Part shown: positions 44,402 through 52,663 of the stretch, piece by piece
Position numbering within the stretch: the stretch's first letter is position 1
Layout of the letters: each line of letters starts with the position of its first letter
Made by a program: the position numbers and the translations under genes
Origin: Tabrizicola soli
GTDB lineage: Bacteria > Pseudomonadota > Alphaproteobacteria > Rhodobacterales > Rhodobacteraceae
DNA length: 64,000 bases
Assembly: GCF_015999335.1 (NCBI RefSeq)
Contig: NZ_JAEACP010000010.1
Location: 120,672-184,671 of the forward strand
Direction: 5' to 3'
The notes under the pieces: model-generated
What the model saw: the letters and a program-made list of their open reading frames with translations, nothing else
The model's database searches: none
Told to the model about the DNA's origin: nothing

Positions 44402-44910
44402 GGCTGGCGCATGTGAGCATCGGCGGACGGGGCGAGACCGACCGTTTCCTGGCTGCGGTCGCCGGGCGGCTGGAAGCCGCCGGGGTGCGCCTGGCGGGGA
44501 CGGTGCAGACCAACGTCAGCCGCGCGGACCGCACCCGCTGCGACATGGACCTGCGCGTCCTGCCGGACGGTCCGGTGGTGCGGATCAGCGAGGATCGCGG
44601 GGCCGCCGCGCGGGGCTGCATGCTGGACCACGGCGCGCTGGAGCAGACCGTGGCCGAGGTGGCGCGGCGGCTGGAGGGGGCCGGGGTGCTGATCGTCAAC
44701 AAGTTCGGCAAGGCCGAGTCCGAGGGGCGCGGGCTGGTCCCGGTGATCTCGGAGGCGCTGGCGCGGGGGATGACGGTGCTGGTCGGGGTGAACGGGCTGA
44801 ACCTGCCGCTCTACCTTGACTTCGCGGGGGGGTTGTCCGAGGCGCTGCCCGCGGACGAGGCCGTGGCGACCGGCTGGTGCCTGGCGGGAGTATGTGACCA
44901 TGTCGACTGA
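44398..44910 (+). CDS. DUF2478 protein of the molybdenum cofactor operon
   Basis: A 170-residue soluble protein of the DUF2478 family, which resembles small nucleotide-binding NTPases but has no clear Walker A here. [35 protein letters not shown] is the conserved centre. Members often lie near molybdate uptake or cofactor genes. Its ATG overlaps the moaC stop, and its 3' end overlaps the next gene by 11 bases, so it is made with the pathway enzymes. No role has been assigned. Confidence 0.8.
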   Translation: MRLAHVSIGGRGETDRFLAAVAGRLEAAGVRLAGTVQTNVSRADRTRCDMDLRVLPDGPVVRISEDRGAAARGCMLDHGALEQTVAEVARRLEGAGVLIVNKFGKAESEGRGLVPVISEALARGMTVLVGVNGLNLPLYLDFAGGLSEALPADEAVATGWCLAGVCDHVD

Positions 44911-45439
44911 CGATCCGTTGATCTCTGTGCTGGTCGTCTCGGACCGGGCCTCGCGCGGGGAGTATGAGGACAAGGGCGGGCCTGCGGCCGAGGACTGGCT
45001 GCGGCGGGTGGTGACCTCTCCGGTCCGCATCACGCGGCGGATCGTGCCGGACGGGCGGGAGTCGGTCGCGGCCGCGCTGCGGGAACTGGCGGATGCGTAT
45101 GGCGCGGACCTGATCCTGGTCACCGGGGGAACCGGCCCCGCCCCGCGCGACCAGACGCCCGAGGCGCTGGACGCGGTGATCGACAAGCGCCTGCCGGGCT
45201 TTGGCGAGGCGATGCGCCTGGCCAGCCTGGCCGAAGTGCCCACGGCGATCCTGTCGCGGCAGGATGCGGGCATCCGGGGACGCTGCCTGATCATCACGCT
45301 GCCCGGCAAGCCCTCGGCGATCGCGACTTGCCTGACGGCCGTGTTCCGCGCGGTGCCCTATTGCCTCGACCTGATCGAGGCGGCGCGGATCGAGACCGAT
45401 CCCGCGCTTTGCGAGGCCTTCCGCCCGAAGGGCGCTTAG
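44900..45439 (+). CDS. moaB: MogA/MoaB-type molybdopterin adenylyltransferase
   Basis: A 179-residue enzyme that adenylates molybdopterin before metal insertion by MoeA. Key stretches are SDRASRGEYEDKGGPAAEDWL, ILVTGGTGPAPRDQTPEAL and ITLPGKPSAIATCL. Whether to call it mogA or moaB cannot be settled by eye. The ATG lies inside the end of the DUF2478 gene; an upstream frame to 44816 is not needed. Confidence 0.88.
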   Translation: MSTDDPLISVLVVSDRASRGEYEDKGGPAAEDWLRRVVTSPVRITRRIVPDGRESVAAALRELADAYGADLILVTGGTGPAPRDQTPEALDAVIDKRLPGFGEAMRLASLAEVPTAILSRQDAGIRGRCLIITLPGKPSAIATCLTAVFRAVPYCLDLIEAARIETDPALCEAFRPKGA

Positions 45440-45444
45440 GGGCG

Positions 45445-45465
45445 CGGCCTGATCCCGTCAGGCCG
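45445..45465 (+). terminator. Hairpin after the molybdenum cofactor operon
   Basis: An 8-bp stem (CGGCCTGA against TCAGGCCG) with a 5-base loop begins six bases after the moaB stop. No T-run. It is the likely end of the moe/moa transcript. The remainder of the gap to 45595 shows no gene or clear promoter. Confidence 0.5.
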
Positions 45466-45595
45466 GCAGCTTTCCGGGAACGGATGGCGTCGCCGGACGT
45501 TGGAAGGGTTCCCAGGAGAAGGCGCCCCGCGTGACCCGGTCCGACTTGCGGTTTTCAGGTTCCTGTTGCGGACCGCCTGACAGGCGGGCCGGGCA

Positions 45596-46294
45596 ATGAG
45601 CGGCTGGGAGGGCCTTTATTGCGGCCCCGCGCCCTTGCCGGCCGAGCTTCCGTGGCGCTGGAATTTCGATCCTTGGGCGCTGACGCTGCTGACCCTGCTG
45701 GCGCTTTGGGCCGGGCGCAGCCGCGCGGGCGTCGCGGCGGTCCTGGTGCTGGCCGTGGCCTTCATCTCTCCGCTTTGCGCGCTGTCCTCGGCGCTGTTCT
45801 CGGCCCGGGTGGTGCATCATGTCCTGCTGGTGGCGGTCGCCGCGCCGCTGCTGGCGCTGGCCCGCCCGGCGCGGGCGGGGACGGCGGCCGGGTTGCCGCT
45901 CTTGCTGGCGACCGCCTGCCTGTGGTTTTGGCATGTGCCCGCGCCATATGACGCCGCGCTGGGACACAAGGCGCTGTACTGGGTCATGCAGGCGAGCCTT
46001 TTCGGATCGGCCTGGGCCTTCTGGCGCGCCGCCTTCTCCCTGCGGGACGGCGCGGGGCTGGGCTGGGTCTGCCTGGCCTTCCTGGCGATGGGGATGCTGG
46101 GCGCGATCCTGGCCCTTGCGCCCGGCGCGCTTTACGCGACCCATGCGACGGCGCCCCTGCTCTGGGGCCTGTCGCCGCTGGCCGACCAGCAGCTCGGCGG
46201 CCTGGTCATGTGGATGCCCGCCGGTCTGCCCTATGTCGTCTGGGGCGGGATGCTGGCGCGGCGGGCCTGGCGCGCGACGGGGGCGACGCCGTGA
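45596..46294 (+). CDS. ctaG: CtaG-family (caa3 type) oxidase assembly membrane protein
   Basis: A 232-residue membrane protein with about six to seven helices and many tryptophans. It carries ARVVHHVLLVAVAAPLLALARP, the family's metal-site-like HH in a membrane helix, and TACLWFWHVPAPYDAAL, both typical of the caa3 CtaG family (different from the CtaG/Cox11 copper chaperone). It opens the terminal-oxidase locus and probably helps CuB or haem assembly. GTGA overlap couples it to the next gene. Confidence 0.85.
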   Translation: MSGWEGLYCGPAPLPAELPWRWNFDPWALTLLTLLALWAGRSRAGVAAVLVLAVAFISPLCALSSALFSARVVHHVLLVAVAAPLLALARPARAGTAAGLPLLLATACLWFWHVPAPYDAALGHKALYWVMQASLFGSAWAFWRAAFSLRDGAGLGWVCLAFLAMGMLGAILALAPGALYATHATAPLLWGLSPLADQQLGGLVMWMPAGLPYVVWGGMLARRAWRATGATP

Positions 46295-46812
46295 GCGGGG
46301 CCGCGACCTGGGCCGAGGCGGTGGTCCCGCATCTCAAGGCGCTGCACCTCGGCTTCCTCGCGCTCTGGGTCGCCGGGCTGTTCGCCCTGCCGCAGATGCT
46401 GGCCCGGCATGACCGGACCGACCTGCGGGCCGAGTTCGCCCAGATCCGCCGCGCCACCCATTACGGCTATGTCTGGGCCATCACCCCCGCCGCCGTGCTG
46501 GCCATCCTGACCGGCGGCATCCTGATCTTCCTGCGCGAGGCGTTCACCGTCTGGCTTTTCGCCAAGCTGGTGCTGGTCGCGGGTCTGGTCGCGGTCCATG
46601 CCTGGGCGGGCCATACGATCATCGCCGTGGCCGAGACCGACGGAGAGCACGAGCCGCCGGGGCCGCTGGCGCCGACGCTGGTGACGGTCGCGCTGGTGCT
46701 GGGGATCCTGTTCCTGGTGCTGGCGAAGCCCGGGCTGGCCGATCTGCCCCTGCCCCGATGGTTGCTGGCCCCGCTGGGGCATCAGTTGCCCTTCGACGTT
46801 CCCAGCCGATAA
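46291..46812 (+). CDS. CopD-like membrane protein
   Basis: A 173-residue protein with four predicted helices. HLKALHLGFLALWVAGLFALPQMLARH and LIFLREAFTVWLFAKLVLVAGLVAVHAWAGH recall the CopD/HemJ family (histidine-rich membrane proteins). It starts at GTG 46291, overlapping the ctaG stop. A role in copper or haem supply to the oxidase fits its place. Its 3' end overlaps the convergent DUF2231 gene by 31 bases. Confidence 0.72.
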   Translation: MSGAATWAEAVVPHLKALHLGFLALWVAGLFALPQMLARHDRTDLRAEFAQIRRATHYGYVWAITPAAVLAILTGGILIFLREAFTVWLFAKLVLVAGLVAVHAWAGHTIIAVAETDGEHEPPGPLAPTLVTVALVLGILFLVLAKPGLADLPLPRWLLAPLGHQLPFDVPSR

Positions 46813-47303
46813 TCGAACACCAGCTTGCCGCCATGCCAGCCCGTCGCAATCACCACCAGGACCGCGAAGCCCGAGATCAGGAGGCCCCAGGGCAGCACGG
46901 CCGTCTCATAGCCTTGCAGCCGCCGGCCCCAGTTCAGCCCGAGCAGCGACAAGAGCAGCACCGCGATCACGAAATGCGTCCAGGAGGCCGCGCGGATGCG
47001 GATGCCGGGGACCATCAGCAGCTCGGCCGTGCCGGTGATCCCGGCCAGAAGGCCGAACAGGAAGGCAGTGCCGCTGGCCCAGAGCGCGGCCCAGGCCCAA
47101 CGCTCCTCGCCCGACCACCAGTAGAACAGGTCGGCCCCGAAGGCGCAGAAGGTCAGCGCCACCGGGAAGGCGACGGTCATCGCATGCAGGGGATGGCCCA
47201 TGATCGCCATGCGGGTCTCGGTCTGGTGAAAGGCGGGCTCGCTGGCGATCGGGTCGCCCGAGGAGGCGGCCTCGTCCGGCACGGGATCCTTGGTCTGGGT
47301 CAT
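46782..47303 (-). CDS. DUF2231-domain membrane protein
   Basis: A 173-residue protein with four helices, starting MTQTKDPVPDEAASSGD. MAIMGHPLHAMTVAFPVALTFCAFGADLFYWW is the DUF2231 opening, with a conserved histidine pair in GHPLHAM that could hold haem. GGAG lies six to eight bases before the ATG. It sits inside the oxidase locus on the opposite strand, and a second member of the same family is at 52217-52663. Function unknown. Confidence 0.82.
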   Translation of the reverse strand: MTQTKDPVPDEAASSGDPIASEPAFHQTETRMAIMGHPLHAMTVAFPVALTFCAFGADLFYWWSGEERWAWAALWASGTAFLFGLLAGITGTAELLMVPGIRIRAASWTHFVIAVLLLSLLGLNWGRRLQGYETAVLPWGLLISGFAVLVVIATGWHGGKLVFDYRLGTSKGN

Positions 47304-47375
47304 GGGAGGCTCCTTCGCGCGCTTGCCTGCGGGACAACGCCGTCGGCCCTTGCCGGTTGCCAGGAGCGGCTGTCG

Positions 47376-47993
47376 ATGCTGCATCCGGCGGGACCGGCCG
47401 CGGAGGCGATCGCCGGGCTGTGGTGGGTCATGCTGGCCGGTGGCGCGGCGATCCTGGTCTTCGTACTGGGACTGCTGGCCATGGCCATCCTGCGCCGCCC
47501 CTCCGCCCCGCCCGCCGCCGGCCGGAATGGCGCGGCGCTGTGGCACCATGGTCTGGGCCTCGGTTTTCCGCTGGTCACGCTGGCGGCGCTGACCGTCCAT
47601 GGCCTGGTGGTCGGAGAGCGGCTGCTGCCGCACGAGGCGGAGGGTCTGGTCACCGTGCGGGCCGAGGCGCGGCAATGGGCCTGGACCTTCGGCTATCCCG
47701 AAGCGCCCGGCCTTGCGACCGAGGATGTGCTCCACATCCCCGCCGGCCGCCCGGTGAATGTCGAGATCACCAGCCGCGACGTGGTGCATTCCTTCTGGGT
47801 GCCGCGTCTGGCGGGCAAGCTGGACGCTGTGCCGGGGCATGTGAACGTGCTGCGGCTGCAGGCCGCCGCCCCCGGCACCTATGCGGGCCAGAGCGCCGAG
47901 TTCAGCGGGCCGGGCTACAAGGGCCATGTCTTCACGGTCAGGGCGCATGACGCGGCCGCCTGGGACCGCTTCCTGCGCGGGGGATCGCCATGA
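47376..47993 (+). CDS. Haem-copper oxidase subunit II lacking the CuA cysteines
   Basis: A 205-residue (from ATG 47376) subunit II with two membrane helices (LWWVMLAGGAAILVFVLGLLAMAIL; LGLGFPLVTLAALTVHGLVVG) and a periplasmic cupredoxin domain. The CuA histidine His138 remains in DVVHSFWVP, and Glu175 is kept, but both CuA cysteines are Ser (Ser173, Ser177 in GQSAEFSGPGY), the second His is Tyr181, and the Met position is His184. CuA therefore should not form; bo3-type quinol oxidases have a similar SA.SGPG segment. An in-frame lipobox-like ALAGC lies just upstream, without an ATG, GTG or TTG in reach. Confidence 0.83.
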   Translation: MLHPAGPAAEAIAGLWWVMLAGGAAILVFVLGLLAMAILRRPSAPPAAGRNGAALWHHGLGLGFPLVTLAALTVHGLVVGERLLPHEAEGLVTVRAEARQWAWTFGYPEAPGLATEDVLHIPAGRPVNVEITSRDVVHSFWVPRLAGKLDAVPGHVNVLRLQAAAPGTYAGQSAEFSGPGYKGHVFTVRAHDAAAWDRFLRGGSP

Positions 47994-50482
47994 CCGCCCG
48001 CCGCAGGACCGCACTGCGCCTGCACCGGGAGCTGGCGCGGATCTGGGCGCCCGACCCGCGCCTTCGCGGCTGGCTGACCACCAGCAACAACAACGACATC
48101 GGGCGGCTGTTCCTGGCGGTCGCCACCGCCTTTTTCGTCATCGGCGGCCTCCTGGCCATGCTGATCCGCGCGCAGCTGGCCACGCCGGGGTCGGCCTTCA
48201 TGGGGCCGGAAGCCTATGACCAGGTCTTCACGATGCATGGCACCGTGATGATGTTCCTGTTCGCCATTCCCTTCTTCGAGGCGCTGTCGATGCTCGTGCT
48301 GCCCGGCATGCTGGGCACCCGCGATCTCGCCTATCCGCGGCTCGGCGCCTACGGCCTCTGGGTCTATGTCTTCGGCGGCAGCGCGGTGATCGTCGCGATG
48401 CTGCTGGGCCTTGCCCCGGACGGCGGCTGGTTCATGTATCCGCCGCTGACCTCGGCCGCCTTCTCGCCGGGGATCGGGGCGGATGTCTGGCTCCTCGGCA
48501 TCACCTCGATCGAGGTCTCGGCCATCGCCACCGCGGTCGAGGTGATCGTGACGGTGCTGCGCTACCGCGCCGCGGGGATGAGCCTGTCGCGGATGCCGAT
48601 CTTCGCCTGGTACATCCTGGTCGTGGCGGTGATGATCCTGACCGCCTTCCCGCCGATGATCCTGGGATCCTTGCTGCTGGAACTGGAGCGGGCGCTGGAC
48701 TGGCCGTTCTTCCAGGTGGAGAATGGCGGCGACCCGCTGCTGTGGCAGCACCTGTTCTGGCTGTTCGGCCACCCGGAGGTCTACATCATCTTCCTGCCCG
48801 CCGCCGGGATGATCGCCACCATCCTGCCGGTGATGGCGCGAACCACGCTTCTGGGCTACGGCTGGGTCGTGGCGGCGGCGGTGTCGCTGGGGGTCCTCAG
48901 CTTCGGGCTCTGGGTGCACCACATGTTCACCACCGGCATCCCGCATCTGGGGCTGGCGTTCTTCTCGGCGGCCTCGACGCTGGTGGCGGTGCCGACCTCG
49001 GTGATGATCTTCGCCTGGATCGGCACGCTGCGGCAGGGCCGGGTGCGGATGGAGCTGCCGATGCTGTGGATCATCGGGTTCTTCGCCACGTTCATCATCG
49101 GCGGGCTGACCGGGGTGATGATCGCCATCGTTCCGTTCAACTGGCAGGTCCACGACACCCATTTCATCGTGGCGCACCTGCATTACGTCCTGATCGGCGG
49201 CTATGTCTTCCCGATGATCGCGGCGGTCTACTACTTCCAGCCGCTGCTGACCGGGCGCTTCCAGGTCTTCCGCCTGGGCGGAGTGGCCTTCTGGCTGGTG
49301 GTGCCGGCCTTTCACGTCACCTTCCTGGCGGTGCATCTGGCGGGCCTTCTGGGCCAGCGCCGCCGCACCTGGACCTATGACGAGGGGCAGGGCTGGGAGG
49401 TGCTGAACCTCGTCGCCTCGGTATCGTCCTTCGTCATGGCGATCGGCTTTGCCCTGGTACTCCTGGACGTGGCGATCAACACCTTTGCCCGAGCGCGGGG
49501 GCCGCGCAATCCCTGGGGGGCGGGAACGCTGGAATGGGCGGCGCCGATGCCCTCTCCCCCCTATGGCTTCGCCTCGATCCCCATCGTCGGCAGCCGCTAT
49601 CCGCTGCTGGACGATCCCAGGATCGACCTGAAGATCGCGCGGGGCGAGGGCTATCTGGCCGACACCTCCCGCAGCCGGCGCGAGACGCTGATCGTCACCA
49701 CCGCCCAGGGCGCCCCGGCGCAGGTCGCCGTGCTGCCCTGCAACTCGGTCCTGCCCTTCCTCCTGGCGGTGGTCACCAGCACGGCCTTCCTGGCCCCGCT
49801 GGTCAAGGCCCATGCGGTCTCGGTCCTGGCCCTGGTCGGCGTGGTCGCCGTGGCGCTGGTCTGGGTCTGGCGGCTGGCCCCGGCGCGGATGGAGGGGCCG
49901 GTCGACGCCGGGCATGGCGCGATGCTGCCTTTGGCCTCCGAGACGCCGGACCCGCCGGGGTGGTGGGGCTCGCTGTTCCTCCTTCTCGCGGACGGCGTCC
50001 ATTTCGGCGCGCTCCTGTTCGGCTATGCCTTCCTTTGGACAGTGGCGCCGAACTGGCCGCCGCCGTCCTTCCTGCGGCCGGACGTGGCGGGCCCGGCCCT
50101 GGCCCTGGGCGGAGCGGGCGCGCTGGCGCTGGCGCCGCGTCTGGCGGTGCGGGCGATCGGGGCCGGGCGCGGGGCCGGTCCCGCGGTCGGGCTGGCGGCC
50201 CTGGCGGCGCTGGCGCTGGCGGGGGCGGCGGGCAGCGTGATGCTGGAGCGGCCGGATCCGGCGGGCCATGCCCATGACGCGACCCTGTGGATTCTGGCGG
50301 GGCATGTGGCGTTTCACGCCGGGCTGGTGCTGATCATGCTGTTCTACCTTGCCCTGCGCCTGGTCGCGGGGAAGGCCCTGCGCATCGGCGAGGCGCGGAT
50401 CGTCGGCCTCTGGGCCGACTTCACCGCCGCGACCGGGCTCGTGGCGCTGGGGGCGGCCTGGCTGCCGGGAGTGCTGGCATGA
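47990..50482 (+). CDS. Fused haem-copper oxidase subunit I and III
   Basis: An 830-residue membrane protein. Residues to about 540 are subunit I: the low-spin haem ligand in FTMHGTVMMF (His83), GHPEVY with cross-link His261/Tyr265 and Glu263, CuB histidines in GLWVHHMFTTG, and HFIVAHLHYV. The last part (about 600-830) is subunit III-like. The K-pathway lysine (Lys362 of Rhodobacter sphaeroides aa3) should fall 74 residues after the tyrosine; here it is Met339 (VPTSVMIFAW). Asp112 (RDLAYPR) retains the D-pathway entry, but its two usual asparagines are replaced. A very divergent A-type oxygen reductase. ATGA overlaps subunit II. Confidence 0.88.
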   Translation: MTARRRTALRLHRELARIWAPDPRLRGWLTTSNNNDIGRLFLAVATAFFVIGGLLAMLIRAQLATPGSAFMGPEAYDQVFTMHGTVMMFLFAIPFFEALSMLVLPGMLGTRDLAYPRLGAYGLWVYVFGGSAVIVAMLLGLAPDGGWFMYPPLTSAAFSPGIGADVWLLGITSIEVSAIATAVEVIVTVLRYRAAGMSLSRMPIFAWYILVVAVMILTAFPPMILGSLLLELERALDWPFFQVENGGDPLLWQHLFWLFGHPEVYIIFLPAAGMIATILPVMARTTLLGYGWVVAAAVSLGVLSFGLWVHHMFTTGIPHLGLAFFSAASTLVAVPTSVMIFAWIGTLRQGRVRMELPMLWIIGFFATFIIGGLTGVMIAIVPFNWQVHDTHFIVAHLHYVLIGGYVFPMIAAVYYFQPLLTGRFQVFRLGGVAFWLVVPAFHVTFLAVHLAGLLGQRRRTWTYDEGQGWEVLNLVASVSSFVMAIGFALVLLDVAINTFARARGPRNPWGAGTLEWAAPMPSPPYGFASIPIVGSRYPLLDDPRIDLKIARGEGYLADTSRSRRETLIVTTAQGAPAQVAVLPCNSVLPFLLAVVTSTAFLAPLVKAHAVSVLALVGVVAVALVWVWRLAPARMEGPVDAGHGAMLPLASETPDPPGWWGSLFLLLADGVHFGALLFGYAFLWTVAPNWPPPSFLRPDVAGPALALGGAGALALAPRLAVRAIGAGRGAGPAVGLAALAALALAGAAGSVMLERPDPAGHAHDATLWILAGHVAFHAGLVLIMLFYLALRLVAGKALRIGEARIVGLWADFTAATGLVALGAAWLPGVLA

Positions 50483-50781
50483 CCGGGATCCTGCGCATCG
50501 CGCTGCCGCTTACGGTCTGGCTGGCCGGATTCTGCGCGATCTACGCACTTCAGGGCCTGGGCTGTTCGCGGCACTGGCCCGAGGGGCTGGACCGGCGCGC
50601 GACCCTGATCGCGGCGGCGGCGCTGTTCGTGCTGGTCCAGACGCTGATCCTGCTGGCGGTCCTGTATCGTCCGTCCGGCTTCCGCTTCGTGCAGGCGACG
50701 GCCACCCTTCTGGCGGGGGCGGCGCTGGCGGCGGCGGTCTGGACCTCGCTGCCGGTGCTGACGCTGGAGATCTGCGGCTAG
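50479..50781 (+). CDS. Small membrane protein of the oxidase operon
   Basis: A 100-residue protein with three predicted helices (IALPLTVWLAGFCAIYAL; TLIAAAALFVLVQTLILLAVLY; ATATLLAGAALAAAVWTSL). It overlaps the subunit I/III gene by ATGA. The position matches that of subunit IV or a DUF-type accessory protein in other oxidases, but no family was recognised. Its stop codon TAG shares CTAG (50778-50781) with the stop of the convergent gene. Confidence 0.65.
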   Translation: MTGILRIALPLTVWLAGFCAIYALQGLGCSRHWPEGLDRRATLIAAAALFVLVQTLILLAVLYRPSGFRFVQATATLLAGAALAAAVWTSLPVLTLEICG

Positions 50782-52205
50782 GGCGCAGCGGGTTCCGGGC
50801 TGCCGGCGGCGGGCGGCGTTGTGGGTTCGGCGCCAGGCGCGGTGGCGACGCGGTCGGTCTCGACCGGGGCTTCGCTGACCCGGCCGTCCGCCGCCGCGAC
50901 GCGCCAGACGGTGTTGCCGGCGTCATCGGCGACCAGCAGCGCGCCGGTGCCGTCCAGCCCCACGCCGACGGGGCGGCCGCGCACCTTGCCATCCACCAGG
51001 AAGCCGGTCACGACATCCTGCGCCATGCCATCGGGAACGCCGTTGGAGAAGGGGATGTAGGACACCTTGTAGCCGTTGAACTCATCCCGGTTCCAGCTGC
51101 CGTGCTGGCCGACGAAAGCGCCGTTGCCGTAGGCCTCGGGCAGGGCCGAGCCGTTGGTGAACACCAGCCCCAGCGCCGCCACATGGCTGGACAGCGCGTA
51201 GTCCGGCGCGATCGCCGTCGCCACCAGGTCGGGCCGTGCCGGGCGGACGCGTTCGTCGACATGGGCGCCGTAATAGCTGTAGGGCCAGCCGTAGAACGCC
51301 CCCTCCTGCACCGAGGTCATGTAGTCGGGCACCAGGTTCGGCCCCAGCTCGTCGCGTTCGTTGATCACCGCCCAGAGGACGCCGGTCTCGGGGTGGAAGA
51401 TCAGCCCGTTCGGGTTGCGCAGGCCGGTGGCGTAAGGCTTCGAGGCCCCGGTTGCCCGGTCGATCTGCCAGATCGCGGCGCGGCCACGCTCGGCCTCCAT
51501 CCCGTTCTCGCCGGCATTCGAGTTCGACCCGACCGAGGCATAGAGCATGGTCCCGTCCGGGCCGAGGGCCAGGTCCTTGGTCCAGTGGTGGTTGAGCGGC
51601 CCGCCGGGCAGCGGGGTGAGCAGTTGCGCAGCGTCCGCAATCGCGGTGTCGCCCAGGGTATAGGGATAGCTGACCACGGCATCGGCGAGGGCGACATAGA
51701 GCGTGTCGTCGATCCAGGCCACCCCGAAGGGCGAGTTCAGGCCGGTCAGGAGGTCATGCCGTTCATCCACCACCCCGTCGCGGTTAGGGTCGCGCAGGAG
51801 GGTGATCAGGTTGCTGTCCTGCTGCGGCCCCTGACCGCCCCCCGCGGCGATCGACATGATCCAGCCGCGGATATAGTCCTTGGGCCGGTATTTCGGCTTG
51901 CCCTCGGGCGCGCGGGACTGGATCACCAGCACATCGCCGTTGGGCAGGGTGTGGACGGTGCGGGGATTGACGAGATCGGTGGCATAGGCTGAGATGGTCA
52001 ATCCCTCGGGGACCTGGGGCGTCTGGCCTTCGGCCCAACCGACGACCTCGGCCACGTTGAGGTCGGGCGACAGGCTGACATAGACCGGATCGGGCAGCAC
52101 CGGATCGGGCCCGATCTGGCTGGTGATGTCGAAGTCCTGAGCCTGGGCGGCAAAGCCGACGCCGGACAACAGAAGCGCGCACTTGGCAAGGCCGATGGGG
52201 GTCAT
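50778..52205 (-). CDS. Sorbosone-dehydrogenase-like (PQQ-type) beta-propeller protein
   Basis: A 475-residue exported protein with a Sec signal (IGLAKCALLLSGVGFAAQAQ). It has the glucose/sorbosone dehydrogenase beta-propeller look: STAYATDLVNPRTVHTLPNGDVLV-like blades, LNHHWTKDLALGPDGTMLYASVGSNSNAGENG and RNPNGLIFHPETGVLWAVINERDELG. Members bind PQQ and oxidise sugars or other alcohols, delivering electrons to quinone or cytochrome. The C-terminus (from about 440) is Ala/Pro-rich. ATG 52205 has AAGGAG upstream. Such genes often sit beside this kind of oxidase; here it could be the electron source, which is speculation. Confidence 0.82.
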   Translation of the reverse strand: MTPIGLAKCALLLSGVGFAAQAQDFDITSQIGPDPVLPDPVYVSLSPDLNVAEVVGWAEGQTPQVPEGLTISAYATDLVNPRTVHTLPNGDVLVIQSRAPEGKPKYRPKDYIRGWIMSIAAGGGQGPQQDSNLITLLRDPNRDGVVDERHDLLTGLNSPFGVAWIDDTLYVALADAVVSYPYTLGDTAIADAAQLLTPLPGGPLNHHWTKDLALGPDGTMLYASVGSNSNAGENGMEAERGRAAIWQIDRATGASKPYATGLRNPNGLIFHPETGVLWAVINERDELGPNLVPDYMTSVQEGAFYGWPYSYYGAHVDERVRPARPDLVATAIAPDYALSSHVAALGLVFTNGSALPEAYGNGAFVGQHGSWNRDEFNGYKVSYIPFSNGVPDGMAQDVVTGFLVDGKVRGRPVGVGLDGTGALLVADDAGNTVWRVAAADGRVSEAPVETDRVATAPGAEPTTPPAAGSPEPAAP

Positions 52206-52216
52206 GGCTCTCTCCT

Positions 52217-52663
52217 TCAGGCCGCGTGGATCCGGTGGAACGCCTGGCGCCGCAGGACAGCCGAGGCCAGCATCAGGACGCAGGTCACGAGGGACAGCCC
52301 GATCCCCCAGGGGACGATGGCGGTCCAGCCGTCGCCCGCATGGACCAGGCTGTTCAGGAAGGCCGCCGCCAGCACCAGGGCGTTCAGGATGACGATGATC
52401 CAGACCGGCCGCTGCCGATAAAGCGCAAGGCCGATCAGCCAAAGGAGGACCGCGATCCCGCCCGCCACCAGCCCCGCAAACAGAAGCCAGGACGAGAAGT
52501 CCTGCCAGGTCAGGATCATGGTCTGGACATAGGCCCAGTCGGTGAGCAGCGCCAGCGTAAAGAAGGCCGCCGCGAAACAGGTCAGGGTCTCCTGACCAGG
52601 AAGCGCGGCGGGACCGACCCGCAGGGGAGAATGGATGGGGGGATCGGAATGCTGCAACGCCAT
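52217..52663 (-). CDS. Second DUF2231-like membrane protein
   Basis: A membrane protein of 148 residues from ATG 52663 (MALQHSDPPIHSPLRVGPAALPGQ). The frame is open to ATG 52783, and GTG 52732 has AGGA four bases before it, so the start is uncertain. Four helices are visible (CFAAAFFTLALLTDWAYVQTMI; LLFAGLVAGGIAVLLWLIGLALY; VWIIVILNALVLAAAFLNSLVH; IVPWGIGLSLVTCVLMLASAVL). It resembles the DUF2231 protein at 46782-47303 in layout. It is 11 bases from the sorbosone-dehydrogenase-like gene and should share its transcript. Confidence 0.72.
   Translation of the reverse strand: MALQHSDPPIHSPLRVGPAALPGQETLTCFAAAFFTLALLTDWAYVQTMILTWQDFSSWLLFAGLVAGGIAVLLWLIGLALYRQRPVWIIVILNALVLAAAFLNSLVHAGDGWTAIVPWGIGLSLVTCVLMLASAVLRRQAFHRIHAA

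Noticed and set aside
47915..50317. Minus-strand open frame of about 800 codons
   Set aside because: Antisense to the fused oxidase gene; Arg/His/Gln-rich, with no start signal or domain.
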